A DNA stretch of 64,000 nt from Kalaharituber pfeilii (lineage: Eukaryota; Ascomycota; Pezizomycetes; Pezizales; Pezizaceae), in contig WHUZ01000022.1 of assembly GCA_015179045.1 (NCBI GenBank), forward strand, positions 1 to 64,000, given 5' to 3'. The translations under genes and the position numbers were made by a program. Under the pieces are notes generated by a model. That model was given only the letters and a program-made list of their open reading frames with translations. It was not told the origin of the DNA and made no database searches. Of this stretch, positions 11,098 through 22,829 are shown one piece after another; positions within the stretch are counted from its first letter, which is position 1, and every line of letters begins with the position of its first letter.

Positions 11098-11812
11098 GTG
11101 ATGCTGGAGGATTGGTTTGATCTGATTTGGTTTGGTATTTGTATACAAAATTGAACAGTTTCGCTTGCATTTTTGTTTTCTTGCTTTCATATATGCTGAT
11201 GTACTAGTGCTATGTCAGGTTTACTTTACCATGACATTTGTTTCATTATAGTGATTTTGAATTTACTATGTTTACATTTTTTATTTCTTCGAATCTCTGC
11301 TTGGGTTCTCGGGTGGTGGTAGTCTTGTACGTGGGTTAGCTGTTGGTGGCTAAATGGTTTAAGCCTTTAAAATTTCAATGAACGTTTCTTGGTATACTTT
11401 TTTTCTGTTTGTTGCTAGAAGCTATCTGCGTAGTTGTCTTCATTTGTATAGTTTATGGTATGGTGGCGGCTGTTACTTAGCTGGTCACTAAAACCTCAAA
11501 TGTTCTCGTTCCAACTCCAAACTGATTTTGTAGCCTATGTGCCATAAAAATGCATATGAATACTAGTAATTTGAATTAACAAGATCTGCATGATGTCTGG
11601 AGCAGCGTCGAAGAGGACCAGTATGGGAAAGTGCATGCGGACATCTACCAACAACAGTTCGGGATAAATAACCATATTTATGGAAGTCTTACATGTATCT
11701 CGCTAGGTCCTGCGTAGTTGAGTTGTGATCGACGAATGTACGGCAGGTTATAAGACAAAATATATGCATATCGGAATGCTATAGCTAGTTACGGAATGCT
11801 AATTAGGAGACG
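11098..11812. other. Non-coding, T-rich stretch downstream of the ParB-like gene
   Basis: I see no frame worth calling. It probably holds the 3' untranslated region of the interrupted gene and intergenic DNA. Confidence 0.5.
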
Positions 11813-11825
11813 GTGTTGGAAAGTA

Positions 11826-12729
11826 TTTTTTTTTTTTTTTTTTTTTTTAAATCACATAACCCCGCTTGTAGCACGTGGCCATGGCAGGGTCCCTGGGCAA
11901 GCCCTCGAAGCCCGGAGACAGGCTTAACAAACCCCCCTCTCCCCCTCCCCTCTTCTCCACACTTTCGCACCCCGGCAAGCAAACTTCCCCGACGGCAAAC
12001 CGCACGGCGCCCTAGAACCTGATCCCGGAGAAGAACCTTTCCAACTCATCCCACTCCTCCCCATTCTCTGCTGTCCTTTTCCAGTTCTTCCCCATATCCC
12101 CCCATTCTCTAAAGCCTTCTGGGCGAAACCTCTGCTGACTGCACTGGAAGGCTAGGTGCGCCCCCGTCTGGGCCTCCCCGCAGCTGCACTTGTCCGATTC
12201 CGCCACTCCCATCCTCTTCAACCACACCCCGCACCTTCCTCTCTCCAGGCGCATGGCAGTGAAGTTGGACACCGCTGTCCTATTCCACTCCATAACCTTC
12301 CCCTTTCCAAAGCCCTCCACTTCTCTCCTCTCCTTCCTCCACGCTTTCACCCTCTGGCGCACTCCACTTCCAGTGGCCACCTACTTACCCTGCATCCCCG
12401 TCCCTTCTTTGCCCACTCATCCGCCTTCTCGTTGCCTGCGATTCCGATATGAGCTTTTACCCACAACAGTTTCGCATCCCCCCCTTCATCTTTCTCCTCG
12501 CCACTGCATTCACCACCCTTCTCACATCCTCCGTCTTTCCCTTTCCCTCCCTGCCTGCCTTCTGAATCGCCATGACAGCGGCTTCAGAATCTAAGCAAAC
12601 CAGGACCGGTACCTCCTCCGGTACACTCTCCAGCGCACTTCTCACCCCCTCACCTCCCCGTCAAAAACCGTCGCCGTTCTCCCTACTACCTCCGCCACCA
12701 CCGCTGATCTCCCCCACACCCCGCCCCCA
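11826..12729 (-). mobile_element. 5'-truncated family A LINE
   Basis: GTGTTGGAAAGTA flanks it at 11813-11825 and 12730-12742. The minus strand encodes RNase H remnants (LVCLDSEAAVMAIQKAG at about 12600, then in another frame MEWNRTAVSNFTAMRLERG and KCSCGEAQTGAHLAFQC) ending at 12012. The family A tail (CCATGGCAGGG... and GCGGGGTTATGTGAT) and poly(A) follow. It is closely related to the copy at 6141-6904. At least one frameshift lies near 12450. Confidence 0.9.
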
Positions 12730-12742
12730 GTGTTGGAAAGTA

Positions 12743-13039
12743 GATTAGTTCCTATGAGCAGGGCAAGGGGGTGTAAGCTGTGTTACCCCAGAGTGGAGGT
12801 CAATGCGGCAATGAAAAGTATATATAGACCTTGCGGTATCCTGCGGGGCTGCGCAGTCGTGATAGAAAGCTGAAGAGGGGAGCCAGTGAGTCACGTGACT
12901 ACGGAGACTATATAGTTGAGACGGCAGTGCAGGCTACAAACGGATGCATATAATCGACCTCACGCACGCGAAGTTGGCTGAGGGGAGGTAAGTACCAGCA
13001 TGCAGAGTTGTGTGAGAAGAGGTCGGTCTGGAATTAATA
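12743..13039. other. Unassigned sequence between LINE and tandem repeat
   Basis: No gene is visible. Before the LINE arrived, this joined directly to the sequence left of 11826 (TGTTGGAAAGTAGATTAG...). That could be the start of an older repeat, but no partner end was found. Confidence 0.35.
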
Positions 13040-13745
13040 GGTTTCAGATCCACATGCTGGGCTGGCGAGTGGGAGGATGACGCAAGGTGCAGATCCAGTG
13101 ACATTGCATGCATTGAGTGCCAGCGAGCTCGTGGGTGGGAGGTTGAAACCTATCGATGTGCCATGTGCCGCGGTGGCAACCTCGCGAGGTTCAGGCGCCT
13201 GTCGATTACCAATGGGTGCGCGGCGTGCCATGCTGTTAACCTCGCGAGCGCGAGATGGAGGAGGATGTCGATGCGGCTTCGTACCAGCAACTTCGCGGGC
13301 GCGAGGTTCAGGTGCCTGTCGATGAGCTGTCGGTGCGCCTTCGTGTGGGCAAGCTCGGGGGTGCAAGGTTCAGAACAGGTGCCGGTCGATGCGCCTGCGT
13401 GTCAGCAATCTCGCGGGCGCGAGGTTCAGGTGCCTATAGATTGATGAGCTGTCGGTGCGCCTTCGTGTGGGCAAGCTCGGGGTGCAAGGTTCAGAACAGG
13501 TGCCGGTCGATGCGCCTGCGTGTCAGCAATCTCGCGGGCGCGAGGTTCAGCTGCCTATAGATTGATGAGCTGTCGATGCGCCTTCGTGCGGGCAACCTCG
13601 CGGGCGCGAGATTCAGGGGCCAGTCGATGCGCCTGTGTGTCAGCAATCTCGCGGGCGCGAGGTTCAGCTGCCTATAGATCGATGAGCTATCAATGCGCCC
13701 TTGCGCTGGCAACCTCCCGAGCGCGAAGTTAGATGCGACTTTGTG
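13040..13745. repeat. GC-rich tandem repeat, about 121-bp unit, hairpin-bearing
   Basis: Three good units start at about 13325, 13446 and 13567 (GAGCTGTCGGTGCGCCTTCG), with more degenerate units to the left and right. Each unit contains CTCGCGGGCGCGAG, a perfect 6-bp stem with a GG loop, next to AGGTTCAG. Open frames across it in several phases are by-products of the GC-rich repetition, not genes. Confidence 0.85.
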
Positions 13746-13971
13746 CTGTGCCAGCAACCAGATTCAGATGACAAGCCAGTTCATCAGTTGTCACTATGTG
13801 CTAGTAACATAGGCAAATCTGATCAAGTGGCAAACCCTATACTTATATATATATATGTTATAAATCGTCGCCCCTCGTTGGTACCCAACGTGTCCCCTAA
13901 ATATGTAAAAGTAACTAAATCTTAACCCTAGGCCGAAGAGTTCGGACACTCTAAAGGGATATAAATATATA

Positions 13972-14151
13972 TGGCCTGGACCGGCCTGGACCAGCCTGGG
14001 CGGCCTGGGCGGCCTGGACCGGCCTGGACCGGCCTGGGCCATCTGGAACCTTGGCCTGGCCGGCCTGGGCTGTTTCAGGCCTGCCAAGCCAGGCCGCCAA
14101 GCCGGCCGGCCCAGGCGGCCTGGTCGGCGGCCTGGCCGGTTGGGAACACTG
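13972..14151. repeat. GGCCTGGACC minisatellite with one hAT-like end
   Basis: It is made of variants of GGCCTGGACCGGCCT and ends GGTTGGGAACACTG at 14151. That end is the complement of the terminus of the complete element at 20734-22266. I could not find the left end or an 8-bp duplication, so it is called a remnant. Confidence 0.65.
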
Positions 14152-14318
14152 GAGCAGTATCTATAGCTGACAGCACCGCAATGTACTGACCATCAGAGAA
14201 TGTTCTCAGTCCAAGCAACAAAATGCATATAACTGCAGTATCACAGCGTTGTCCTAGCAAAGCTCAAAAACGCAACAATAAAATATAATGCAGCCAGTTT
14301 GACCTTCCCACTCCCAAC

Positions 14319-15192
14319 CTAGGAGCGCTTCCCATTCCTTGGATTCCTCCACAGGAGAGCCTCCAGGAGAATACCAATCTCCCGTGGCTCCAGCCCTTGG
14401 CCCACCCGTGGAGATTCCAAAATACACGAGAAGAGTTCACCAGGACGGGTGAATGGCAATTCGGGGTCATCTCTGCTTCCGGCCTCCATGAGGAATATCC
14501 AAACTGGCATGAGGGGCGAAGCCATCAGGTTAAAAGCATCACGTGATGTAATGATAGTGCTATTGGGGACCAAATAGGCTATCATTACATTCTTAACCAC
14601 GTCATCCACCACTGTGGCAATTGTCATGCCCAGGAGCAGGCGCCGACTTGCTTTGGCGCCTCCACTAGTGTTCCACCCTCTTTCTGGTATGTGGGCAAAG
14701 ATTGTATACAAACCGAATCTCGCCACCTTAAAAGCGGTTCCCATGGCACTGACTTGCGGAGGCTTTGGGACCGAGGTGGGGTACACTTCCGTCCACTCGA
14801 AGGCGATGCCCCAAAGCGTAAGAAGTAAGAAAACAATTAGCTTGATTATATTTAGATGTAATTTCATATAATAATGGACGCCAAAGTAAGGTGCGGCCGC
14901 TGTCTTTGTTCGTCGTTTCTCCCCTGCAGCCACAGTAATGTACTGCCGAATTGCCCTGTCGGCATGTCCTCTTCAATCCATTATAACACCCATCTGTCAG
15001 CATGTATATTTGCATTATGGGGTGTACGTAGAAAGAAAAGGATTCCAGAATAACCAGTGCGGAGTCTAACTCCTGCAGTGTACTCATAGCTGCGCTATAC
15101 GCCTTCGGAACCGCATTATCTGCAAACGTCGGACAGCGAAACCAGTGCCCATCTGGGTAACGTGGGAGCCAGTTCTGGGATTCTGGTGCCAT
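14319..15192 (-). pseudogene. Hypothetical membrane protein, apparently frameshifted
   Basis: A start at 15192 gives MAPESQNWLPRYPDGHWFRC. The frame runs to about 14965, where one extra base moves the sensible reading into the next frame (GLKR continues as HADRAIRQYITVAAGEK). From there it is open to the stop at 14319. Hydrophobic segments include IIKLIVFLLLTLWGIAF and MASPLMPVWIFLM, suggesting a multi-pass membrane protein. I do not recognise the family. An unannotated intron or a sequencing error could replace the frameshift. It faces away from the next hypothetical gene at 15687. Confidence 0.45.
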
Positions 15193-15686
15193 AGTGGGTT
15201 GGAAAAAGTTGAGATTGGGTATATGAGGTAACAGTGAGTAGGTGCAGAGAGGCCCTGTGATGTGTAAGAACGTTCTGACGTGGGTATATTTCTTTGCCAG
15301 CTTGCAGTTGTAGTCCTTGCAATGGAAAGTGGTGCAATGGTGTTGCTGTAGTGGAGGAGACCCGGGGAGGGCAGGCATCATGCACCCCCGTTCCAAGAGC
15401 TGCACTTCCTCATGCGGAAGCCCACTTCTCTGCTCGGTGTGGCGCTTGAGGTCGCGACGAATATTGGCAGGTTACGCCACCGCCACGTACCTGGGGGGCG
15501 CGGTTGCTACTGAGTCAGCTTGTGGCAGTGCCATCAGGCTTAGGTGTGACGTACTAGTACCTTCATCCTCCAGCTCGCCCGTCACGACCAGACCAACAAA
15601 AACAGAATGTATGCTCCAATACCCGTCTTTGTAGGTCCAATGCTTGTTGATGCTGAATTGCTAATATTACAAGCTACACTAGGGAT

Positions 15687-16388
15687 TTGAAATACACTGT
15701 TGCGGAATGTGAGCGTGCTCTCGCCAGTATCACGGCAGCATATGACAAGCTCGACAATGTAATCACTTCGGAGTTCATTGACACAGCCTTTCTACTTTTT
15801 CAGCTCGCCGGGTTAGGATCACAGTACCTTGAAACCGCCGGCCGCTGTATCACCTCAACCATCCCGACAACCCTCCAGTGGAAGCTGGAGTGCGGATATC
15901 TTAAACTTGTGTATGACTTTACCGGCAGGGAAACCTTCCCCAGTCTCAGCTGCCCGTCACACAAAAGCTTGCTTGATGCCTTTGACCTCGCGCATTCACG
16001 TGCAAAGTCCCATGCTCTCGACCGCCCCGCATGTATCGCTACCCTCGACGCAATGGTGTTTCTAGACATAAGGGTACAAAAGCTAGCTGATGCTCTGCAC
16101 GAGGAGCAGTTATCAATTAGGTGCTACATGCAAGATACCCAAAGTAGGTTTGCCCGCGTTATCTTTTGGGGCTGGCAGGGTTTGCACGAGATGAACATGG
16201 CGCCGAAGCCAGAGTACTTTTTACGGGCCGAGGATATGATATGGATGTGGCTGGAAAGCCCAGAGATGGAGGGTCAAGGAGACAGATGGCTACCATTGAT
16301 GCAGGAAGCACAAGCCGTACTCGAACAGGCAAGAAAACTCGTTAGGGACAATGGAGGGGACTGGGAATGGACTTCATGTGAAGATTGA
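15687..16388 (+). CDS. Hypothetical protein, 5' end uncertain
   Basis: The frame is open for about 233 codons to TGA at 16386-16388, but its first possible start is a TTG. The true start therefore probably lies in an upstream exon I cannot place, or the gene is a 5'-truncated relic. The product is helical and acidic at the end (RVIFWGWQGLHEMN, DWEWTSCED). I do not recognise a domain. A degenerate copy of its first part (about 15730-15990) is found at 31865-32127, so this sequence has been duplicated within the window. Confidence 0.45.
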   Translation: MKYTVAECERALASITAAYDKLDNVITSEFIDTAFLLFQLAGLGSQYLETAGRCITSTIPTTLQWKLECGYLKLVYDFTGRETFPSLSCPSHKSLLDAFDLAHSRAKSHALDRPACIATLDAMVFLDIRVQKLADALHEEQLSIRCYMQDTQSRFARVIFWGWQGLHEMNMAPKPEYFLRAEDMIWMWLESPEMEGQGDRWLPLMQEAQAVLEQARKLVRDNGGDWEWTSCED

Positions 16389-16765
16389 TATGAAAAAAAT
16401 ATATAGACAAGCAAACCTTATATTGTTGTATAGATTCATCCATGTAATGAAGAGCCTTAGCAATTCCCTCGTTTCAGGAAGAGGAAGCAGTTGGGCAGAG
16501 GGTTCGTCATCCTTGCCACTGCCCTGCGTGTATTTGTATCTGGGTTACTTTAGACTGGTGTATATATCTGAACACAGCCCGTGGTTTTCAGAACTCCAGA
16601 TTGCCATAAGCTTACTATTCGACGGACTGTTTTAGCAGTTGCCTTTGCTCGTGGTGCAGTTTTTGTTTATTCTTCCTAGCTAAGTCAGGTTTTAAAGTGA
16701 TGTCGAACTTGACGTGATACACAAATTCGATATTGTATGTCAAAAAACATTTGCCGCAAGCATAT
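16389..16765. other. Non-coding stretch after the hypothetical gene
   Basis: I see no gene or recognisable repeat here. It is probably 3' untranslated and intergenic sequence. Confidence 0.4.
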
Positions 16766-17290
16766 TGTTCTAGCCCAGCGACGCACATTGGGATTCGCGA
16801 ACTGCCAGCTCACTCGGGAACATTGTTGTAGCAGAGGTACCACGAGGTACATCTATGTGCCACCAGTGGTAAGTATAGGGAAACGTTCCGCTGCTGTAAA
16901 TAATTGATAAGTCAGTTGCTGTCCGCTAGCACAGCCCCATTGGTACGGACAAGTTGCCAACTTGCAAGCTGCTACCAGCAATGAGTTGCTAATACCTAAC
17001 ACCACTGTCAAATTTCTACCCCCCATATACTAGACGATAATGTAACCAATGTAATTAATAATTTGCTGCGCCTCTAGATTGCTGTGATTAGGAATACAGA
17101 ATTCGTAATCCTAACTAGATTTTTGTTGCCAAGAAAACTCTAGGAAAATTACCAGATATGCTTCCAGTGTTCTTTTTACTCTAACTGAAATTTTGGAGAA
17201 TTCTCATCTTACGCAGAGATATCCGGAATCCTCCACAATTTCTCGTGCTATATTCTATAAGTGACAGGAGTTGGGTTGGTGCCAAGCATG
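16766..17290 (-). mobile_element. Truncated copy of the TGTTCTGGCC DNA transposon
   Basis: It starts TGTTCTAGCCCAGCGACGCA and then has GATTCGCGAACTGCC, matching the right end of the complete element at 57846-58945 in reverse orientation. The resemblance continues through a GAGGTACC...GTGGTAAGTA stretch, a CAACTTGCAAG segment and a segment around TCCGGAATCCTCC (about 17220). The other end is missing, probably cut by later insertions. Confidence 0.7.
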
Positions 17291-17298
17291 ACAATTTG

Positions 17299-17358
17299 CC
17301 CTGCCATAGCGAGTAGCGATAAGCGGGGTTATGTGATACAATAAAGAAAAAAAAATTA
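17299..17358 (+). mobile_element. Tail-only retroposon, family A tail (about 60 nt)
   Basis: It begins CCCTGCCATAGCGAG, continues GCGGGGTTATGTGAT and ends in an A-rich tail. ACAATTTG (17291-17298) and ACAAATTTG (17359-17367) flank it as an imperfect duplication. The 5' start matches that of the insertions at 34175, 37863 and 42282. Confidence 0.65.
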
Positions 17359-17569
17359 ACAAATTTGGTGGTTGTATTGCTAAAAGCGGTAATTTATACA
17401 ATGGGTGGAAAGATAAGAGGTGGGAGTCCATGAGATGACCAGGGGATTTAATGTTGTATTGAAATGCTCTTATTCCTTTGCCTTATGTGCATTATTTTCT
17501 TCTTTAATCCTCGCTCGATTTTCCCATCCTGTTTTCATATATTCCTATTATCTCCTTTGTACTTCCCTC

Positions 17570-17995
17570 TTTTTTTTTTTTTTTTTTTTTTTTTTATATC
17601 ATTACTCGCGTGCCGCCCTATGGGGTATGGCGAGGTTTAGGTACATAAGATGTGAAAGAAATGTAAAGGAGGTTTAGATACATAAAGAAAAGTAAACAGG
17701 AAAATCAGTGTCACGCGCGCCTATGACCATCCAACCCATTCAAGTAGTTCTGCCAGTATATCGCTGTCTCCATCTTTGGGGGTTTTCGTATATCCTCCTC
17801 CCCCCCGGGCCATCTCTTTCTCCACGTCTCACATTCTGTCATCACATGAGTGGTAGTCTCCAGGCCCCTTTCGCACCACCGGCAGTCAGGACCGTCCGCT
17901 TTTCCGATTTGGTATTTCCAGTGCTGCAGTCCCTTGTTACCCAGGACTCCGGCTAAGATGGCGACCCGAGACCCTAGACGCTGCAGCGGCCGGTA

Positions 17996-17999
<4 letters not shown>
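17570..17999 (-). mobile_element. 5'-truncated family B LINE fragment
   Basis: On the minus strand from 17999 it encodes SYRPLQRLGSRVAILAGVLG, CRWCERGLETTTHVMTEC and a C-terminus LLEWVGWS. The family B tail (CGCCATACCCC...GGGCGGCACGCGAG) and poly(A) follow, seen as poly(T) from 17570. Family A LINE sequence starts immediately beyond it at 18000, which suggests that the larger LINE inserted into this one. Confidence 0.8.
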
Positions 18000-18026
<27 letters not shown>

Positions 18027-19033
18027 ATTCACGTAACCCCGCATACAGGCTACCAGCCTATGGCAGGGACCCATATACCCGGGCCAGGTTTGAGACAACT
18101 AACTACGGAATCTACATACACCCTTGAGCACCCAGTGCCCTCCGTCCCCCGGTCCCCGGCTACCCCAGATCGAGGCAGGCAAACCAGTACTCGACCGGGT
18201 CACCTTCCACGCCTTCTTGCTTCCATCCTTTCTCCTCTAGGTCCTCCCAGGACTGCCAGGTGACATGTGCCCCATTTGTGTTCTTCCTCTGGGGCCGCTC
18301 CAGTTCTGTGCATCTGAACACCACATGCTCAGCACTCCACGCCTCACCACATGTGCATTGTACCTTCTCGCCACTGACCATCCTCCTCCACATAGCTCCG
18401 CCTTTTCCAGTCCGCAGCCAAGTGTAATTTGTGAGTGCTCTCCCGCCCCACTTTACGAATTTGCCCTTCCCAAACCCTGCACACTCCCTCTCCTCTTTTC
18501 TTTTTCGAACTAACTCTTGACGCAGCCCACCCTCAGTGGCCTGCCCATCATACCTCATGCCCTTGGCCCCTTCTTTGGCCAACTCATCCGCCTTCTCATT
18601 GCCTTCTATCCCCACGTGGGCCTTGACCCATGCCAGCTTCACTGCATCCGCCTTCCTTAGCCTCCGCGCCTCTCTGCAATCAGCTCTATCACCCGCGCTA
18701 GGTCTGCGGTTCTTGCCTTGCCAGTTTTTCCTGCTTTCTGGACTGCACTGATAGCTGCCTGAGAGTCTGCGAGTAGTAGTACTTTTGCACTGCCATCAAC
18801 TGCTTCAAGGGCACCCCTCATTCCTGAGACCTCACCGTCCCACACAGTTGCCTTTGTGCCTACCCACCGGGACCCCTCTGACTCACCTGCTACCACCTGC
18901 CTCCAGCACCATCCGCCACCAACACCGCCTTCCTCACTGCGGCTGCCATCTGTAAAAATAGCCACCGAGTCACCCTTAGCCTCATTGATAGCCTTTTCCC
19001 ATTTGGCTGGGGCGTCTTCCTTGCACAGCTTGA

Positions 19034-19689
19034 CGCCGAAGGCTCATCCATGGCAGTTCGACAGGCATGGGAAGAGAGGACCAGACGCGGCGACCTAGAC
19101 ACAGCTGTCATGTGGGTCAAGAGCCACATAGGGATAGTCGGGAACTCCAAGGCGGACAAGGCAGCCAGGACGAGCACAGCCATCCAGTACGAAGACGAAA
19201 TGGTCACGGAGGCGGGTATAAGACAAGAAGCCAAAAGACTCAGAGCAGAAGAACGCAATCGTCTGGGACTATCATACAGACCCCTCCAGACAATCGACAA
19301 CCGAAAAAGATTATCCACCCTGGCAGGGATCCTCGGGAACAAGGGCCTCAAGGAGTGGAGACACCGCATAGGCCAAGCCGATTCACCGGAGTGTCGATGG
19401 TGCGGGAGAGCCCTGGAAAACCTGACGCACATATCCAACGATTGCGCCCCTTGGCTCAGGAGGATGAGAGGAGGGGCTGAAAGCCTCACACATCCGGACA
19501 AAGACATCAACATGGCGGAGATATTGGACTGGGCGGGGAAAGAGTAAACTTGGGACTTAGAGCGGGCGGGGATATCTCAGTTTTTCATATTATTCTTTTC
19601 ATTCTCATTTCACATTATGTATCTAAAACATCGCCATAGCCTTCGAGGCGGCATGCGATTAATGAAATAAAAAAAAAAAAAAAAAAAAA
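19034..19689 (+). mobile_element. 5'-truncated family B LINE inside the family A LINE
   Basis: TTGCACAGCTTGA flanks it at 19021-19033 and 19690-19702. It starts within RNase H and encodes MWVKSHIGIVGNSKADKAAR, CRWCGRALENLTHISNDC and an end MAEILDWAGKE at 19547. The tail with CGCCATAGCCTTCGAGGCGG, the usual GCATGCGATTAATG and poly(A) follows. It interrupts the other LINE's RNase H linker. Confidence 0.92.
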
Positions 19690-20924
19690 TTGCACAGCTT
19701 GAGGTCAATGACCTCAATGCCTGTCTGTGGTAGGTGTACATCTCGCCCCCAAGACACTCTCTCCTCCTCATTGACCTCGAGGGTGCTGGCAATCTTTCCA
19801 GCTACTGACTCAAACCCATCATTTTTGTCTGTAGCATAACTCAAGCTAAAGTCTCTCCAGTCCCTCCCCCTTTCACCCTCTCTGTCTGGGTCTGGAGCTA
19901 CCATTCCAGTGAAGCTTTCCGGCCATAAATCTCCGACTCCTGTAGGGTCTCTCACTGATCTTAGTGCATATCCTGCTTGACCTTGATCGAGAATCGTCGT
20001 TACACTCTCTACTCCAGCAATGGCCTCGACCTTTACTCTCGCTGCCCCTCGGACTGCACCAGTGCATTTGCGGAGTGCTTGATACTGCAACTTCTCAAAC
20101 TCCTCTCTCCACTGCTTCTGGCCTCTCCACCCAATTTCGGACCCCCAAAGGGCCACTGCCCTTACCATGCCTGTATAAGCCTTTCTCCATGAGATAGGAC
20201 TCATACCCCATTGAGAGTTGCTTAGCCCAGACAGCGCGCCCATGAGTTTCCTGGCTTTCTCGATCCGGCTTTTCCAGTGGAGGTCGAAATCAAGAGTGCT
20301 ATCACAAATCACCCCTAGCCACTTGCACCTCTCAACATCTGCCCTTCTCTTGACCTTCTTACCCATGACTAGAACCTCCTCCTTTGAGGTCTCCAGTGGT
20401 AGATCGTGAGCTTCAGCAACCTCCCTGACTACTCCTGCAATTTTCTCCCCAATTCTCCTCATATCCTTTCCTCCTTCCCAATCCAGAATAACACAGTTCA
20501 TATCATCTACAAATGAGGGTCTCTCACTGTTGTAGCTACCTTTGTTTCCATCTCTTCTAGAATTGGTGCCATGTATATGAGGAACACAACTGGGGATAAA
20601 GGCGAGCCCTGCGGCACACCTACATTCGATCTGCCATTGCCCCTCACCTGTCTATCCCATTCCACCTCAAACTCTCGGTCCCGGAAGAAGGTTTCTAACC
20701 AGGGCAACCATTTCTCAGCTTTAGAACCCTGTACAGTGTTCCCAACCGGCCAGGCCGCCGATCAGGCCGCCTGGCCTGGTCTGATCGGCGGCCTGGCTTG
20801 GCAGGCCTGAAACCGCCTGGGGCGGCCCCGGCGGAGCTTCTGATGGCCTGAAACATGCAGGCCGATTCAGGCCATTCAGGCCGGTTCAGGCCATTCTGGC
20901 CGGTTCAGGCCATACTCACGTAAA

Positions 20925-20951
20925 GCGATTAATGATATTAAAAAAAAAAAA
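20925..20951 (+). mobile_element. 27-nt LINE-tail insertion
   Basis: GCGATTAATGATATT plus poly(A) is flanked by TACTCACGTAAA at 20913-20924 and 20952-20963. Only the last 15 bases of the family B tail were copied, yet a clean 12-bp target duplication is present. Confidence 0.85.
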
Positions 20952-21484
20952 TACTCACGTAAATACTCAATAGCATCACCAGTTTGAGCCTGTGTGCTAA
21001 GGGAATTATTTTACTAGAGATTTCAGTTCACTTCGCTGTCTGTTTTAACTGCGTTCTGTGTTCTCATTCTAATCATCTATGTAGAGGTAGGCACCCGCTG
21101 AATCTAACTCACACATCCTGCCATAGCAGAGTGCACTACATTCTCCTTCCACTTTTCGCAGTCCATATCTTAATTCCATCCTCTCAGTTTCGCACCTATA
21201 GTACCTACACTCTGTAAAACTATTTAAGGGTTATCATGACCATCTTACATGTATACGCACAGTCGCAAGATCACCTATTGCTAGCTATCATAATGGAAAT
21301 TGCTCAATTCAGTTAACTATTACGTACATTATATGGTCTAAAATTATAGATATGTGGCCAAGGCAGTGATTCGGCTGCTAATTGGTTTTCATGATTTCAG
21401 GGATATATGCTGATCTCGATGATCAAAGGCCAAAATGCAGTTACTGATTGGTTGATGCTATTCAGGCCGTTTCAGACGGTCCAG

Positions 21485-21660
21485 GCGGTCCAGACCGGCC
21501 CAGGCTGGCCCAGGCGGTCCAGGCGGTCCAGACCGGCCCAGGCTGGCCCAGGCGGTCCAGGCGGTCCAGACCGGCCCAGGCTGGCCCAGGCGGTCCAGGC
21601 GGTCCAGGCCGGTCCAGGCGGTCCAGGCCGGTCCAGGCGGTCCAGACCGGTCCAGACCAT
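21485..21660. repeat. 38-bp tandem repeat (GCGGTCCAGACCGGCCCAGG)
   Basis: Three near-perfect 38-bp units run from 21485, followed by shorter GGTCCAGGC variants to about 21660. Confidence 0.85.
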
Positions 21661-21719
21661 TTAGGTATACTTTTTTAGTATTTAAACCCCGACAAATATC
21701 CACGCGTAGGGACTGCGGT

Positions 21720-22090
21720 CACATACCCGGCTATTCATCTCAACACCTATTATTCTTTCTACGTGTATTTATTTTGCCCACCTATTATTCTTTCAAATTG
21801 AGGTCACGTATCGCGCGTATTTATTCACCACCTACTATTCTTTCCGCGTGTGTTCATTTCGCCCAGCTATTACTTTTTCAAATTTAGGTCACATATCGCG
21901 TCCATTTATTTACAACTATTATTCTTTCTATGTGTATTTATTTCGCAGTCTATTCTTCTCTCCGATTGAGGTCAAATATCGCATGAGTTTATTTCACCAT
22001 CTCCCATTCTTTCTAGGTGTATTTATTTCGCCACCTATTATTCTTTCAGATACCGCGCGTATTTATTTCACTATCTTTTATTCTCTCATG
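21720..22090. repeat. AT-rich tandem repeat, roughly 95-bp unit
   Basis: Units contain CACCTATTATTCTTTC, GAGGTCACGTATCGCG and GTATTTATTTCGCC in a fixed order, about four diverged copies. It lies inside the hAT-like element and has no coding content. Confidence 0.7.
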
Positions 22091-22829
22091 TATATAGCGA
22101 CATTATTTTCACTCTTTGTTCTGGACTGGCCTGAATGGCCTTGACCGGCCTGGACAGGCCTGGGCCCGCCTGGACCGGCCCAGGCCGACCTCATGGCCGG
22201 CCTGAAAGATCAGGCCAGGCCCAGGCCTAGATTTTCACGGTCCAGGCCGGCCCGTTGGAAACACTGACCCTGTACTCGGTGCTTGACCATATCCCAACGT
22301 GTGTTCCCAAAGCCTCCCTTGACATCCTCCATAACCCACACTGCCCCACCGCCACGTGCCAGGGCTCTCTGGCTCTTCACAACTGCCTGGAATAAGGCAT
22401 CAATTGCAGACCTTCCTCTCACTCCTCCAAACTGCCCATGGTGGAATAGTCCAGCTTCTTGCAAGTCATCAGCAACCACCTTCTCCATCAGTTTTCCCAC
22501 ACAATTGATGAGTTGAATAGGCCTCCAGCTCTTTGCTTGCGTAAGATCCCTGCCAGACTTCGGGATCATGATCACCTTGCTGAATTGCCAATCCTTCGGC
22601 ATCCTGGCTGCAGCCAGCTCAGCAGCCAGCTCCTTCATTAACTGCCCTCCTAGCACTGTTTTATTGACCAGCTTAATGAATCTATAGCTGATGCCATCAG
22701 GCCCTGGAGCTAAACGGCTCGAGGTGCCTGCAAGTGCCTTGCATAGCCTCTCAGTCGGCTTTTTTACATTGGAGGTCCATTCGTCTGTCAGGCTCTGCGG
22801 GCCCGAGTTCACTGGTAGGTCCAATGTTG

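Larger units (their letters stand above)
20734..22266. mobile_element. 1.5 kb hAT-like element packed with GC-rich minisatellite
   Basis: The ends are CAGTGTTCCCAAC at 20734 and the complement of CAGTGTTTCCAAC at 22266. ACCCTGTA flanks it at 20726-20733 and 22267-22274. The CAGTGTT-type terminus and 8-bp duplication fit hAT elements. The interior has no transposase. It is made of GGCCTGG-type repeats near both ends, a 38-bp tandem repeat and an AT-rich tandem repeat. Excising it joins the flanking RT reading (HRVQG-SKAEKWLP). Confidence 0.88.

Noticed and set aside
13034..13757. Several overlapping frames on both strands
   Set aside because: Produced by GC-rich 121-bp tandem repetition; codon use and content repeat with the unit.
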